The position numbers and the translations under genes are program-made. Shown piece after piece: positions 35,226 through 45,224 of a stretch of 64,000 nucleotides of DNA (within the stretch, counting starts at the first letter, position 1; each line of letters starts with the position of its first letter). Where the stretch lies: contig JAFZPH010000025.1 of NCBI GenBank assembly GCA_017550405.1, positions 1-64,000 on the forward strand. The letters are read 5' to 3'. The stretch is from Bacteroidales bacterium. GTDB taxonomy: Bacteria; Bacteroidota; Bacteroidia; Bacteroidales; P3. The notes beneath the pieces are model-generated. The model was not told the origin of the DNA, searched no databases, and saw nothing but the letters and a program-made list of their open reading frames with translations.

Positions 35226-37007
35226 CTACAGGCGGGGGATGGCGGCGAGGAGGCGTTGGGTGTAGGGGTGCTGCGGGTTGGCGAAGAGTTGGTCGGAGGG
35301 GCCTTGCTCCACAATGCGGCCACGCTCCATCACCATGATGCGGTCGGAGAAGAATTTGACCACCGAGAGGTCGTGGGTGATGAAGAGGTAGGTGTAGCCG
35401 AAACGTTCCTTGAGGTCGTTGAGGAGGTTGAGCACCTGCGCTTGGACGGAGACATCGAGGGCGGAGACGCTCTCGTCGCAGACAACCAGTTCGGGCTGCA
35501 GCACGAGGGCACGGGCAATGCATACACGCTGCCGCTGGCCGCCGCTGAACTCGTGTGGGTAGCGGTTGAACCATTCCGTGTCAAGACCCACCTGCTGCAT
35601 GAGTTCGAGCGCCCGCTGGCGACGGGATTGGGCATCGGGGCAGAGATGGTGGCACAGCAGGGGCTCCATGATGGCCTCGCCGATGGTGAGGCGGGGATTG
35701 AGGGATGAATAGGGGTCTTGGAACACTATCTGCATCTTGCGGCGGAGCTCTTTGCGCTGGGAGCGGGAGAGCTTGTCGAGGCTTACGCCGTCGTACTCGA
35801 CGGTGCCGGCACTGCGCTCGATGAGATGCAGGATGGCACGCCCGAGGGTGCTTTTGCCACAGCCCGACTCGCCTACAAGGCCGAGGGTCTCGCCCCGATA
35901 GATGTCAAAGGTGAGACCGTCGACGGCATTGAGCGACTGGAGTACACGTCCGAAGAGACTCTTGCGGAGGGGATAGGTGACTTGCAGACCGCGCACCCGC
36001 AACAAGGGGGTTGCCGGCTGCCCGTCCGTGTCGAGGTTTGCTGGAGCTGGAGCTGCAGAGGAATCGGCGTCTGCGGCTTTGCCCGACAGATAGTCCTGCA
36101 CGGTGGGAAGCCGTCGCGGACGGCTGTCGAGGGGCGGACGGCAGGCAAGGAGACCTTGGGTATAGGGGTGCCGAGGATGATAGAGAACCTGTTGGGCGGT
36201 GCCTTGTTCTACAATCTCGCCTTTGTACATCACGGCCACGTCGTCGGCTATCTGGCCGATGACACCGAGGTCGTGGGTGATGAAGATGATGCCGATATGG
36301 TGCCGTTGCTGGAGCGACCGCAGCAGCTGGAGGATGGTCTGCTGCACGGTGACATCGAGTGCGGTGGTAGGCTCATCGGCAATGATGAGGTCGGGGTGGC
36401 AGATGAGGGCCATGGCAATCATGACACGCTGCTTCTGTCCCCCGCTGATTTCGTGGGGATAGCTGGAGAATATCTTTTCGGGACGGGGGAGCATGACCTC
36501 TTCAAACAGGTCGAGCACACGTTGACGTGCCTCGTCGCGGGACACCCGCTCGTGGGCAAGGAGCATCTCCATGACCTGGTCGCCGCAACGGTGGACGGGG
36601 TTGAGGCTGGTCATGGGTTCCTGGAATATCATGCCGATGCGGCAGCCACGGATATTGAGGTAGGCATCCTCGTTGAGGGTGAGGAGGTCGGTTTTAGTGT
36701 TATCAGAGTTATCTGAGTACTCGGAGTACTCCGAATTTTCGGTTTTTTCAGTATTATCTGAGTGGCTGGCGGGTTGGGGGGTATTTTGCAGCCAGGCGTG
36801 GCCGGTGACTGTGGCACTTTTGGGGAGCAGCCCCATGACGGCCAGACAACTGACGGACTTGCCGCTGCCCGATTCGCCCACTATGCCCAGCGTACGGCCA
36901 CGGTAGACCTCGAAACTCACGTCCTTGACGGCGGCGGTGGAGGAGCCGTCGCGGCGGAATTCCACATGGAGGTCGCGTACTTCTAAAACCTTTTCGGGTG
37001 CATCCAT
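35226..37007 (-). CDS. Fused double-ATPase ABC transporter subunit, oligopeptide type
   Basis: 593 residues combining DppD- and DppF-like ATPases in one chain. First cassette: Walker A GESGSGKS (44-51), signature ISGGQKQR (187-194), Walker B LIIADEP. Second cassette: Walker A GESGCGKS (379-386), signature FSGGQRQR (487-494), Walker B LVVCDES. Each is followed by the short oligopeptide-transporter C-terminal motif ([16 protein letters not shown]). It would energise import of peptides or nickel; permeases and binding protein are not nearby. A Ser/Glu/Asn/Asp-rich insert (about 83-107) interrupts the first cassette before its Q-loop. No other genes share its transcript. Confidence 0.93.
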   Translation of the reverse strand: MDAPEKVLEVRDLHVEFRRDGSSTAAVKDVSFEVYRGRTLGIVGESGSGKSVSCLAVMGLLPKSATVTGHAWLQNTPQPASHSDNTEKTENSEYSEYSDNSDNTKTDLLTLNEDAYLNIRGCRIGMIFQEPMTSLNPVHRCGDQVMEMLLAHERVSRDEARQRVLDLFEEVMLPRPEKIFSSYPHEISGGQKQRVMIAMALICHPDLIIADEPTTALDVTVQQTILQLLRSLQQRHHIGIIFITHDLGVIGQIADDVAVMYKGEIVEQGTAQQVLYHPRHPYTQGLLACRPPLDSRPRRLPTVQDYLSGKAADADSSAAPAPANLDTDGQPATPLLRVRGLQVTYPLRKSLFGRVLQSLNAVDGLTFDIYRGETLGLVGESGCGKSTLGRAILHLIERSAGTVEYDGVSLDKLSRSQRKELRRKMQIVFQDPYSSLNPRLTIGEAIMEPLLCHHLCPDAQSRRQRALELMQQVGLDTEWFNRYPHEFSGGQRQRVCIARALVLQPELVVCDESVSALDVSVQAQVLNLLNDLKERFGYTYLFITHDLSVVKFFSDRIMVMERGRIVEQGPSDQLFANPQHPYTQRLLAAIPRL

Positions 37008-37111
37008 ATAACAGGCATATATTTAACAAACTATGACTCAAAACAAATCACTCGCTACGCCCCGCAATCGGGAGGTCATGAGTTTTAATTTTCGGGTAAA
37101 ACGCAAAAATA

Positions 37112-37144
37112 TTGTTTTTATTTGAAATATAATGCGTATATTTG
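37112..37144 (+). promoter_or_regulatory. Bacteroidota-type promoter of rocD
   Basis: TATATTTG (37137-37144) is preceded by TTG at 37112-37114. The start codon is about 94 bp downstream, leaving a leader of some 85 nt. Confidence 0.6.
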
Positions 37145-37237
37145 CAAAAATTTTTCGGGCATGGGAGGTGAAGCCTTTCCATGCATGGAAAAAATGATTT
37201 GATACATAATAAACAACAATAATTAAAAGACAACATT

Positions 37238-38458
37238 ATGACGAAATCTGAAGAATTCATGGAAATGGAAGCCCGTTACGGTGCTCACAACTATCATCCG
37301 CTGCCCGTGGTCCTGGCCAAAGGCGAAGGCGCTTTTGTATGGGACTGCGAAGGGAAACGCTATTTCGACTTCCTTTCCGCCTACTCTGCCGTGAACCAGG
37401 GTCACTGCCACCCCAAGATTGTGAAGGCCCTGTGCGACCAAGCCCACCAGCTGACGCTGAGCAGCCGCGCTTTCTACAACAACTGCCTTGGCGAATGGGA
37501 GAAATACGTCACCGAGTATTTCGGCTATGAGAAGGTGCTGCCCATGAACAGCGGTGCCGAGGCCGACGAGACCGCCCTGAAGCTGGCACGCCGCTGGGGT
37601 GTGGTGAAGAAAGGCATTCCGAACGACGAGGTGATGATTGTATGCTGCGAAGGCAACTTCCACGGCCGCACCATCACCATCATTACCATGAGCAACGACC
37701 CCGAGAGCTATGCCAACTACGGCCCCATGACTCCCGGTTTCATCCGCATACCATACAACGACCCCGCTGCACTGGAGAAAGTGTTGGAGGAGCATGGCAA
37801 GAAGATTGCCGGTTTCCTGCTGGAGCCCATCCAGGGCGAGGCCGGTGTCTACGTCCCCGACGACGGCTACCTGAAGAAATGCTATGACATCTGCAAGAAG
37901 CACAACGTTCTGTTCATGGCCGACGAGGTGCAGAGCGGTATCGCCCGCACAGGTAAGATGCTTGCCTGCGACCACGAGGGTGTGCGTCCCGACATCCTGA
38001 TTCTGGGCAAGGCCCTTGGCGGCGGCGTGGTTCCCGTCAGCTGCGTACTGGCCGACGACGACATCATGCTGAACATTAAACCCGGTGAGCACGGCTCCAC
38101 TTTCGGCGGCAACCCCATCGCTGCCAAGGTGTCCATCGCTGCCCTGCAGGTAATCAAGGAGGAGCACCTGATGGAGAATGCCGAGCGTCTGGGCAAAATC
38201 TTCCGTGAGGAGATGACCAACTTCAAGAGCCCCATGATTGAGAAAGTGCGCGGTAAAGGTCTCCTGAACGCCATCATCATCAAGCCCCACAACGGCAAGG
38301 AGGCTTGGGACGTGTGTCTGAAGATGCGCGACATGGGCGTTCTGGCCAAGCCCACACACCAGCACATCATCCGTTTCGCTCCTCCGCTGGTCATCACCGA
38401 GGAGCAGCTGCGCGAGGCTATCGAGATTATCAAGAAAGCTATCGCTTCTTTCGAATGA
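37238..38458 (+). CDS. rocD: Ornithine aminotransferase
   Basis: PLP class III aminotransferase converting ornithine and 2-oxoglutarate to glutamate-5-semialdehyde and glutamate, linking arginine/ornithine to proline metabolism. 406 residues. Seen: [24 protein letters not shown], the cofactor Asp/Glu in FMADEVQSG (226-234), PLP lysine K258 in [10 protein letters not shown], and STFGGNP. All residues match ornithine aminotransferase more closely than acetylornithine aminotransferase (ArgD). It stands alone with promoter and terminator. An arginine decarboxylase gene is also in the window, at its start. Confidence 0.95.
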   Translation: MTKSEEFMEMEARYGAHNYHPLPVVLAKGEGAFVWDCEGKRYFDFLSAYSAVNQGHCHPKIVKALCDQAHQLTLSSRAFYNNCLGEWEKYVTEYFGYEKVLPMNSGAEADETALKLARRWGVVKKGIPNDEVMIVCCEGNFHGRTITIITMSNDPESYANYGPMTPGFIRIPYNDPAALEKVLEEHGKKIAGFLLEPIQGEAGVYVPDDGYLKKCYDICKKHNVLFMADEVQSGIARTGKMLACDHEGVRPDILILGKALGGGVVPVSCVLADDDIMLNIKPGEHGSTFGGNPIAAKVSIAALQVIKEEHLMENAERLGKIFREEMTNFKSPMIEKVRGKGLLNAIIIKPHNGKEAWDVCLKMRDMGVLAKPTHQHIIRFAPPLVITEEQLREAIEIIKKAIASFE

Positions 38459-38482
38459 TTTACTGAATCATAGGAAACTGAC

Positions 38483-38520
38483 AAAGAGTGGCGGCACTGA
38501 TGCCGCCACTCTTTATTTTA
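38483..38520 (+). terminator. Intrinsic terminator of rocD
   Basis: AAAGAGTGGCGGCA and TGCCGCCACTCTTT form a perfect 14-bp stem with a CTGA loop, then a T-rich tail. Confidence 0.95.
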
Positions 38521-38571
38521 TAAAAAACGCACACGCGGGAACAAAAAAAGCAATGTATGGAAAAAAAATCG

Positions 38572-38579
38572 TACCTTTG
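38572..38579 (+). promoter_or_regulatory. Bacteroidota -7 promoter element of the acyltransferase gene
   Basis: TACCTTTG, 93 bp before the start codon; an A-rich stretch precedes it. Confidence 0.6.
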
Positions 38580-38672
38580 CAAACTATTAACAGCAATAGT
38601 GCCGTCGCTTACGGGTAGGTATGTACCATTGCACCGGAGCTGATTGCCACACTGCTCAGAATAAAGAACGAT

Positions 38673-39806
38673 ATGACATCTTCGGCCCCCACAACAGGCA
38701 TCCCTGCCGTGAAGAAACCTCGAAGCTCGAACCTTGAGCTTTACCGCATCATTTGCATGCTCATGATTGTAGCGCATCACTATGTGGTCAATTCAGGCCT
38801 TATGGAAGAAGGCGCCCCGCTCCTTGGCCACCCCGACACATGGCACACCATCTTCCTGTGGCTCTTCGGCATGTGGGGGAAAACGGGCATCAACTGCTTT
38901 CTGATGATTACGGGATACTTCATGTGCAAAAGCCAGATCACCGTGAAGAAATACCTGAAGCTGCTGCTGCAGATATACCTGTACAACTGGGTCATCTTCA
39001 TCATCTTCTTCCTCACCGGCCATCAGCCGCTCACCACCCACAGCGCCTTGCAGTTGATTCTGCCGTTCTGGGGCTTCACCAACAACTTCACCTCCTGCTT
39101 TATCATCTTCTACCTCATCATCCCGTTCCTCACCATCCTGGTGCAGCATCTCAGCCAACGGCAACACCTGTTGCTAGTACTTGTAGCCACCGCGTGCTAC
39201 ACCCTCTTCGGCTCCATCCCGTCGTTTGAAGTCACCTTCAACTACATCACCTGGTTCAGCATCATCTACTTCATCGCCTCATACATCCGCCTCTACCCTG
39301 CCCCCATCTTCGAGCGGAGAAGCCTGTGGGGATGGCTCACCCTGCTGTCGGTCATTGGAGCCATGCTGTCGGTGGTCATCCTTCAGCACTCCACCTTCAT
39401 GGTATACCAATATGTAGACGACAGCAACAAGCTTTTCGCCCTGCTTGTGGCGTTCTGTTCCTTCCTCTGGTTCAAGAACATCCACATCAAGCAGAGTGCA
39501 TTCATCAATGCCGTCGGCTCTACCTGTTTCGGTGTGCTGCTCATCCACGCAAATTCCGATGCGATGCGGGTGTGGCTGTGGAACGACACCGTCGACTGCA
39601 TCGGCAGCTACGCCATGCCCATGCAGCATCTTGTCCCTTACTGCATTGGTGTGGTCATTGCCATCTTCGCAGTGTGCAGCCTGATAGACTACCTGCGCAT
39701 CCAATGTCTCGAAAAGCCTTTCTTCAAGTGGTACGACAAGCGCCTCGACTCCCGAGTGAACCACTTTGTCAACACCAAAATCCTCGGTCTCCCCGACAAC
39801 GATTAA
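38673..39806 (+). CDS. Acyltransferase family 3 membrane protein
   Basis: 377 residues, about ten transmembrane helices, with the family's catalytic histidine region ICMLMIVAHHYVVNSG (H35/H36) at the start of the first helix. Such proteins O-acylate (often acetylate) surface polysaccharides, lipid A or peptidoglycan; the acceptor is unknown. The GH3 gene begins 15 bp downstream, so one transcript is likely. Confidence 0.88.
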   Translation: MTSSAPTTGIPAVKKPRSSNLELYRIICMLMIVAHHYVVNSGLMEEGAPLLGHPDTWHTIFLWLFGMWGKTGINCFLMITGYFMCKSQITVKKYLKLLLQIYLYNWVIFIIFFLTGHQPLTTHSALQLILPFWGFTNNFTSCFIIFYLIIPFLTILVQHLSQRQHLLLVLVATACYTLFGSIPSFEVTFNYITWFSIIYFIASYIRLYPAPIFERRSLWGWLTLLSVIGAMLSVVILQHSTFMVYQYVDDSNKLFALLVAFCSFLWFKNIHIKQSAFINAVGSTCFGVLLIHANSDAMRVWLWNDTVDCIGSYAMPMQHLVPYCIGVVIAIFAVCSLIDYLRIQCLEKPFFKWYDKRLDSRVNHFVNTKILGLPDND

Positions 39807-39821
39807 TCCCTGGAACATGAT

Positions 39822-41918
39822 ATGAAAAGATTCGTTCTTTCCACACTCACCCTGATTGCAACATTCCTTACCGTGTTGCAGGCGCAGACCTTTCCCTTCC
39901 AAGATACTACGCTCAGTGTCGACGAGCGGGTGGAAGACCTGCTGTCGCGGCTGACGCTGGACGAGAAGCTGAGCATGATGGAGCACCGCAACCCTGCCAT
40001 CCCCTCGCTTGGTCTGCCGGCTTACAGCTGGTGGAACGAGGCCCTGCACGGCGTGGGACGTAACGGACTGGCCACTGTGTGGCCTATGCCCATCGCTTTG
40101 GCGGCATCGTTTGACGAGGAGATGGTTCGTCGGGTGTTTGCCCTGACGGCATACGAAGCACGAATAAAGCATTTCGAAGCACTCGACACCGGCTCTGCGA
40201 TGCTCACCGAACCAACCGACTACACAGGACTTACCTTTTTCACTCCCAATATCAATATCTTTCGCGACCCGCGATGGGGGCGCGGCATGGAGACCTACGG
40301 CGAAGACCCATTCCTTACGGCACGCATGGGATTGGCCTGTGTGAACGGGTTGCAGCACAATTATCCTGAAGCGGATAATGCACACCTGTCGGCAGCGGCC
40401 TGTCTGAAACACCTGGCCGTACACAGCGGACCGGAAGGCTTGCGACACGAGTTTGATGCACAGGTGTCGCCACGCGATTTGTGGACCACCTATCTGCCTG
40501 CCTTTGAATATATCATCAAGCGCAGCGATGTGCAGCAGGTGATGTGCGGCTACAACCGACTGAACGGCGAGCCTTGCTGCACCAACGAGCATCTGCTAGT
40601 GGACATCCTTCGCAACAGATGGAGATATGATGGACTGATAGTCACCGACTGTTGGGCGCTGAACGACTGCTGGGAACGCGACACCGTCATCCCACGCCAC
40701 AAAACCCATGCCTCCGCTGCATTGACGGCAGCCGATGCTTTCGGCAGCGAGGTCGACTTGGAGTGCGGCAGTGGACTGGAAGCCTTGCGCACGGCGGTGG
40801 ACTCGGGCTATATCAGCGAAAAGAAAGTGAACGAGCATGTACGCCGCATCCTGCGTACACGTCTGCGGGTGATGGAGGAACCTTATCATGAAATTCCTCA
40901 CATACTTGAAGAATGCTCCACGATGAAGATGGCGACAGAGACCTTGGTGCTGTTGAAAAACAACAAGGACCTGCTGCCCCTGATGGATGGTATCAAAATA
41001 TATCTGACAGGCCCCAACTCCACGGACACGCTGATGCCGTTGGGCAACTATAACGGCACACCGGCGCACACTGTGAGCATCCGCGAAGGGCTGTCGACTC
41101 TGTTCACCCTAGTGGACAACCCCAAGAAGGCGGATGTGATAATATATGCCGGAGGGCTGAATCCCCAACTGGAGGGAGAAGAGCTACCCGTGGACATGCC
41201 GGGATTCTACAAAGGCGACCGCACCCGCATAGAACTGCCCGACGAGCAATGCCGGGAGATACGCCAACTGCAACGCAAACATCGGCCTGTGGTGCTGCTG
41301 CTGTGCAGCGGCAGCGCAATAGCGTTGGACAAACAGACGCTGAAATGCGACGCCATTATACAGTGTTGGTACGGCGGGCAGAACATGGGCATCGCTGTGG
41401 CGGCTGCCTTGGGAGGATTATTCGACAACTTCGGACGGCTGCCCGTCACCTTCTATAAAAGCACAGCACAGTTGCCACCGTTTGAGGATTACAATATGGC
41501 AGAACGCACCTACCGATATATGACCGAAGAGCCGCTCTACCCCTTTGGATATGGACTGGACTACGCCAGGTACAGGCTGGAAAATGTGCGGTATGAGGGC
41601 GGGAAGGTGCTCGGAACTGTGAAGATGGTGGAACTGCCCGCAAAGAAACCTCTGAGATACAGCAGTACCGTGGTAGAGGTGTATCTCAAAGGCAAAGACG
41701 ACAGCTTGGAGCCGCGCAAACAACTGGTGGGATTCAAGCGGGTGCCCGTAGCAGAAGGAGCATCGCAGTCTTTTGAGATTGACATCGACCCCTATTGGCT
41801 GCGGACGTTTAATGAAAAGACACAGGAGATGGTGCCGATACCTGCGGGCAGTCCAATAGTGCTGCAAGTAGGCTTCAGTAGTTCCGACAAGGATTTGAAT
41901 GAAATAATAATACGATAA
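39822..41918 (+). CDS. Glycoside hydrolase family 3 (beta-xylosidase-like), secreted
   Basis: 698 residues: signal peptide (1-22, ending LQAQ), N-terminal TIM barrel with the nucleophile D276 in GLIVTDCWAL and KHLAVHS (196-202), and an alpha/beta sandwich that should contribute the acid/base residue. The pattern (WWNEALHGVGR, TFFTPNINIFRDPRWGRG) is that of xylan 1,4-beta-xylosidase/arabinosidase members of GH3. It ends without the common fibronectin-like third domain in full form (the last ~115 residues are a short version). It probably trims hemicellulose or mucin-derived sugars in the periplasm. Located downstream of the acyltransferase gene, without SusC/D genes nearby. Confidence 0.93.
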   Translation: MKRFVLSTLTLIATFLTVLQAQTFPFQDTTLSVDERVEDLLSRLTLDEKLSMMEHRNPAIPSLGLPAYSWWNEALHGVGRNGLATVWPMPIALAASFDEEMVRRVFALTAYEARIKHFEALDTGSAMLTEPTDYTGLTFFTPNINIFRDPRWGRGMETYGEDPFLTARMGLACVNGLQHNYPEADNAHLSAAACLKHLAVHSGPEGLRHEFDAQVSPRDLWTTYLPAFEYIIKRSDVQQVMCGYNRLNGEPCCTNEHLLVDILRNRWRYDGLIVTDCWALNDCWERDTVIPRHKTHASAALTAADAFGSEVDLECGSGLEALRTAVDSGYISEKKVNEHVRRILRTRLRVMEEPYHEIPHILEECSTMKMATETLVLLKNNKDLLPLMDGIKIYLTGPNSTDTLMPLGNYNGTPAHTVSIREGLSTLFTLVDNPKKADVIIYAGGLNPQLEGEELPVDMPGFYKGDRTRIELPDEQCREIRQLQRKHRPVVLLLCSGSAIALDKQTLKCDAIIQCWYGGQNMGIAVAAALGGLFDNFGRLPVTFYKSTAQLPPFEDYNMAERTYRYMTEEPLYPFGYGLDYARYRLENVRYEGGKVLGTVKMVELPAKKPLRYSSTVVEVYLKGKDDSLEPRKQLVGFKRVPVAEGASQSFEIDIDPYWLRTFNEKTQEMVPIPAGSPIVLQVGFSSSDKDLNEIIIR

Positions 41919-41979
41919 TACACCCGGAGTATTCCGCGCTGAACAATCTGAATCAAAATAATAACAAATACTTTACAAC

Positions 41980-42681
41980 ATGAAAAAACAAGACTGGCTT
42001 GTAATCTTGATTGTGGTGGTCGTACTGGCCCCCTTCTTTATCCCCGCTACGGGATTCTTCGCATGGTTCGAGGCTTCGACCAAGGCACACCCCTTCATCA
42101 TGGCATTCTTCAAGTTTGCCATCCTCGCCACCTTCGGCGAGATGCTGGCCCTGCGCATCCGCGAGGGCGTGTATAACAAGAAAGGCTTCGGCATCGTGCC
42201 ACGCATGATGGTGTGGGGTTTCCTCGGCATGTGCATTGCCATGGCGATGATTATCTTCAAGAGCGGTGTCCCCGCCTTCCTGGGTGTGATAGGCGGCTGC
42301 AGCTGTCCTGCCGAGGTCTTTGCCGCCCCCGAACTGACCTGGGGTAAGGTGGGCGTGGCCTTTGCCGTCAGCGTGCTGATGAACACCATCTTCGCACCTG
42401 TCATGATGACCTTCCACAAATGCACCGACATCCACATCCTGGAGAATGGCGGCACCGTGCGCGGACTGCTCCGTCCCATGCACATGCGCGACATCTTCGC
42501 TAACAAGATTAACTGGGATGTGCAGTGGAACGTGGTGTTCAAGAAGACCATCCCGCTCTTCTGGTTCCCCGCCCACACCATCACCTTCATCCTGCCCCCC
42601 ACCTTCCAGGTACTCTTTGCAGCCCTGCTCGGTGTGGCTCTGGGTCTCATCTTAGCCCTTGCAGGAGGAAGCAAGAAATGA
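41980..42681 (+). CDS. Conserved inner-membrane protein of unknown function
   Basis: 233 residues with about six hydrophobic segments (near 7-27, 38-55, 74-92, 115-135, 180-200 and 207-228). No catalytic motif is visible; a GGCSCPAEVF segment is notable. I recognise it only as a Bacteroidota membrane protein and do not assign a function. Its stop overlaps the start of the next gene (ATGA), so it is translationally coupled to the outer-membrane protein gene. Confidence 0.8.
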   Translation: MKKQDWLVILIVVVVLAPFFIPATGFFAWFEASTKAHPFIMAFFKFAILATFGEMLALRIREGVYNKKGFGIVPRMMVWGFLGMCIAMAMIIFKSGVPAFLGVIGGCSCPAEVFAAPELTWGKVGVAFAVSVLMNTIFAPVMMTFHKCTDIHILENGGTVRGLLRPMHMRDIFANKINWDVQWNVVFKKTIPLFWFPAHTITFILPPTFQVLFAALLGVALGLILALAGGSKK

Positions 42682-43844
42682 AGAAGATACTAGTTGTCCT
42701 AGTACTACTAGTAGTATCACTAGTTAGACTAGAAGCTCAAGAGGGCTTTCACTTCGACTTCCACGGCTTCGTCAATCCTCACTACTATGCCGACAGCCGC
42801 AGCGTTGTCGGGGGTCGTGAAGACATGATGCTCTTCTACCCTAAGCCCATTGTGCGCGACAGCCTTGGCCGCGACATCAACGACGGCTGGCAGGCGAATA
42901 TGCTTGCCATTACGGCAAGGCTGAATGTGAAAATCACCGGTCCCGAGATGCTGGGTGCAAAGACCTCGGCCTTTGTAGAGGGCGACTTCACCGGTGCCAC
43001 CAATGCCACCATCGACAACCTCCGTCTGCGCCACGCCTACTTCATCCTCGACTGGGGTCGCCACCGCCTCCTTGCCGGACAATACTGGTACGCCATGGTC
43101 ATCCACGAAATCATGCCCATGACCAACCCCTTGAACATGGGTGCACCCTTCCACTGCTATGCCCGCCAGCCGCAAGTGCGCTACGAATACCGCCTCGGCG
43201 GACTCGAAGCCGTTGCTGTGGCACAATGGCAGCTCGACAACATGAGCCAGGGCCTGCTCAATGGCACCCCGCAGAGCAGCCCACTCTTCGCCCGCCACAG
43301 CCTCATACCCGAGATGAACGCACAGCTGCGTTACCGCCAAGGCAACCTCTTTGTGGGAGCCGCTGCCAACCTCAAGACCATCCAGCCTGTGGTGCCAAAC
43401 CCCACAGGAACACTCCACACCTCCTTATCGTGGAGTCTCTTCGGCAAGGTCACGCTGGGCCCCGTCACTATCAAGGCACAGACCCTGCTCAACAACAGCC
43501 TTTACGAAGGCTGCTCGCTGGGCGGATACCTGATGCTGGCAGATGGTTCCTTCCGCGATTGGCACTTCAACACCGTGTGGCTCGACATCGAAGGCAACCA
43601 AGGCCATTGGCGTCCCGGCCTCTTTATGGGCTACGCCGAGAACCTGGACCACGGCAACACCGACTTCATCCACTGCTTCGGCCGCGGCCACGACCTCGCC
43701 TACCTATGGCGCGTCCAGCCCCGCCTCACCTACACCACACAGAAAGGCCTCTCTTTCGTGGGCGAAGCCGAATACACTTATGCAGGATACAAAGAACCTG
43801 TTGGCAACCTCCGACTCTCATTAAGTGCTGTCTATGCGTTCTAA
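42678..43844 (+). CDS. Predicted outer-membrane beta-barrel protein
   Basis: 388 residues. Signal peptide (about 1-20, ending LEAQ), then alternating hydrophobic/polar strands ending in an aromatic residue (SLSAVYAF), the usual C-terminal outer-membrane barrel signature. Segments such as LRLRHAYFILDWGRHRLLAGQ resemble DcaP/porin-like barrels. A transport substrate cannot be named. The signal-peptide codons are exceptional: six CTA and four GTA, plus ATA, AGA and TCA, against CTG/CTC-dominated leucine use in the rest of the gene. It overlaps both its neighbours. Confidence 0.8.
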   Translation: MKKILVVLVLLVVSLVRLEAQEGFHFDFHGFVNPHYYADSRSVVGGREDMMLFYPKPIVRDSLGRDINDGWQANMLAITARLNVKITGPEMLGAKTSAFVEGDFTGATNATIDNLRLRHAYFILDWGRHRLLAGQYWYAMVIHEIMPMTNPLNMGAPFHCYARQPQVRYEYRLGGLEAVAVAQWQLDNMSQGLLNGTPQSSPLFARHSLIPEMNAQLRYRQGNLFVGAAANLKTIQPVVPNPTGTLHTSLSWSLFGKVTLGPVTIKAQTLLNNSLYEGCSLGGYLMLADGSFRDWHFNTVWLDIEGNQGHWRPGLFMGYAENLDHGNTDFIHCFGRGHDLAYLWRVQPRLTYTTQKGLSFVGEAEYTYAGYKEPVGNLRLSLSAVYAF

Positions 43845-44688
43845 CTACCACACCCATTCTTGCTACTGCGATGGCAAGGGCGAACCGCGTGAATACGTCG
43901 AATTCGCCCTTGCCAACGGCTTCACCGCCCTCGGATTCTCCGGCCATGCTCCTTTGCCCTTCAGCAACACCTTCTCCATTCACAACGAAGATTACCTCGC
44001 CTACTGCACCGAAGTGCGTAAACTGCAAGAAGAATACCGCGGCCGCATCGACATCCTGCTGGGATTGGAGATAGACTATGTGCCGGGTGTGAACGACGAC
44101 TTCCAGCCACTTATCCAACAGGGAGGACTCGACTACTTCATAGGAGGGGTGCATCTCGTCACCGACCCCGACGACACCCCATGGCTGCGCAACCACCCCA
44201 GCGAAGCGGCACAGCGCATCTGGTTCATCGACGGCCCGCGGCAGGAGACCTACGACGAAGGACTGCAACGGGTCTTCCACGGCGATATACGCCGCGGCGT
44301 CACCTCTTTCTTCCGTCAGACCAACGCCATGATTGAGAGCCAGCGACCCACTATCGTCGCCCACTTCAACAAGATAGTGATGCACAACCGCGACCGCTAC
44401 TTCTCGGAGCACGACAAATGGTATCTCGACCTTGTGTACGAGACCATCGAACTCATCCGCGAAACAGGGTGCATAGCCGAAGTCAACACCCGCGGCATCT
44501 ACAAGAAACGCCACGACGACTACTACCCCTCACGCGAGCTGCTATGCCACATGAACGAGAAACACATTCCCGTCATCGTCAGCACCGACGCCCATTGCCC
44601 CGAAGACCTCCTCCGCACCGAAAGGGCTTACGAATTCCTCCACCAAATCAACTACCGAAATATCATCGTTGAACTCGTTAATTCGTAA
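43834..44688 (+). CDS. PHP-domain histidinol-phosphatase
   Basis: 284 residues from MRSNYHTHSCYCDG. The polymerase-and-histidinol-phosphatase (PHP) metal motifs are present: HTH (6-8), a following GFSGHAP, GLEIDYVPG, GGVHLV and the late STDAH. It matches HisJ/HisK, which dephosphorylate histidinol phosphate in histidine synthesis, although a generic phosphoesterase role is possible since no his genes are adjacent. It starts 11 bp inside the previous gene; GTG at 43825 is an alternative start but less likely. Confidence 0.9.
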   Translation: MRSNYHTHSCYCDGKGEPREYVEFALANGFTALGFSGHAPLPFSNTFSIHNEDYLAYCTEVRKLQEEYRGRIDILLGLEIDYVPGVNDDFQPLIQQGGLDYFIGGVHLVTDPDDTPWLRNHPSEAAQRIWFIDGPRQETYDEGLQRVFHGDIRRGVTSFFRQTNAMIESQRPTIVAHFNKIVMHNRDRYFSEHDKWYLDLVYETIELIRETGCIAEVNTRGIYKKRHDDYYPSRELLCHMNEKHIPVIVSTDAHCPEDLLRTERAYEFLHQINYRNIIVELVNS

Positions 44689-44740
44689 ATGCGTTAATCA
44701 ATTCACACATTCAAACAATAACACATTCAAACATTAAACA
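44688..44740. repeat. Intergenic oligomer repeat, short copy
   Basis: 'gttaattcgtaaatgcgttaatcaattcacacattcaaacaataacacattcaaacatta' overlaps the stop of the phosphatase gene and ends just before the DUF2147 start. It is one module set of the widespread family. Confidence 0.7.
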
Positions 44741-44745
44741 CAACA

Positions 44746-45201
44746 ATGAAAAAATTCCTTCTCACCATCCTCGCCCTGCTGATTGTTGGAATCGGCAACG
44801 CACAGAGCGCATTGAACAACGCTGCTGACAACATCGTCGGCACCTACTCCGGCACACAGGGAGGTGATAGTTTCCGTGCCAAAATCACCAAACAGCCCGA
44901 CGGCACCTACCAAGGACAGATTGTCTGGATGCAGAATGACAAGGACGAGAATGGCAACAAACGCCTCGACACCAAAAATCCCGACAAAAGTCTCCGTAAC
45001 ACCCCGTGCGACCGTATCGTCATCTTCTCAGGCCTGCAGTACAACGCCGACAAGAAATGCTGGGACGGCACAAAAATCTACGACCCCCAGCGCGGCATCA
45101 AGGCACGCCTCACCATCACCTTCGAGAAAGACGGCCGCCTGCGACTCAAAGGGTCTGTCTTAGCATTCAGCGAGAGCGTCTACTGGACAAAAGTGCAGTA
45201 A
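44746..45201 (+). CDS. DUF2147 secreted protein
   Basis: 151 residues: signal peptide (1-19, ending NAQ) and a small all-beta domain with the DUF2147 pattern (IVGTYSGTQGGDSFRAKI, DGTYQGQIVWM, CWDGTKIYDP, SVYWTKV). Function unknown; members occur in many Gram-negative bacteria and are predicted periplasmic. The preceding repeat separates it from the phosphatase gene. Confidence 0.9.
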   Translation: MKKFLLTILALLIVGIGNAQSALNNAADNIVGTYSGTQGGDSFRAKITKQPDGTYQGQIVWMQNDKDENGNKRLDTKNPDKSLRNTPCDRIVIFSGLQYNADKKCWDGTKIYDPQRGIKARLTITFEKDGRLRLKGSVLAFSESVYWTKVQ

Positions 45202-45224
45202 CTCCGTGATAGTTGGACATCAAA

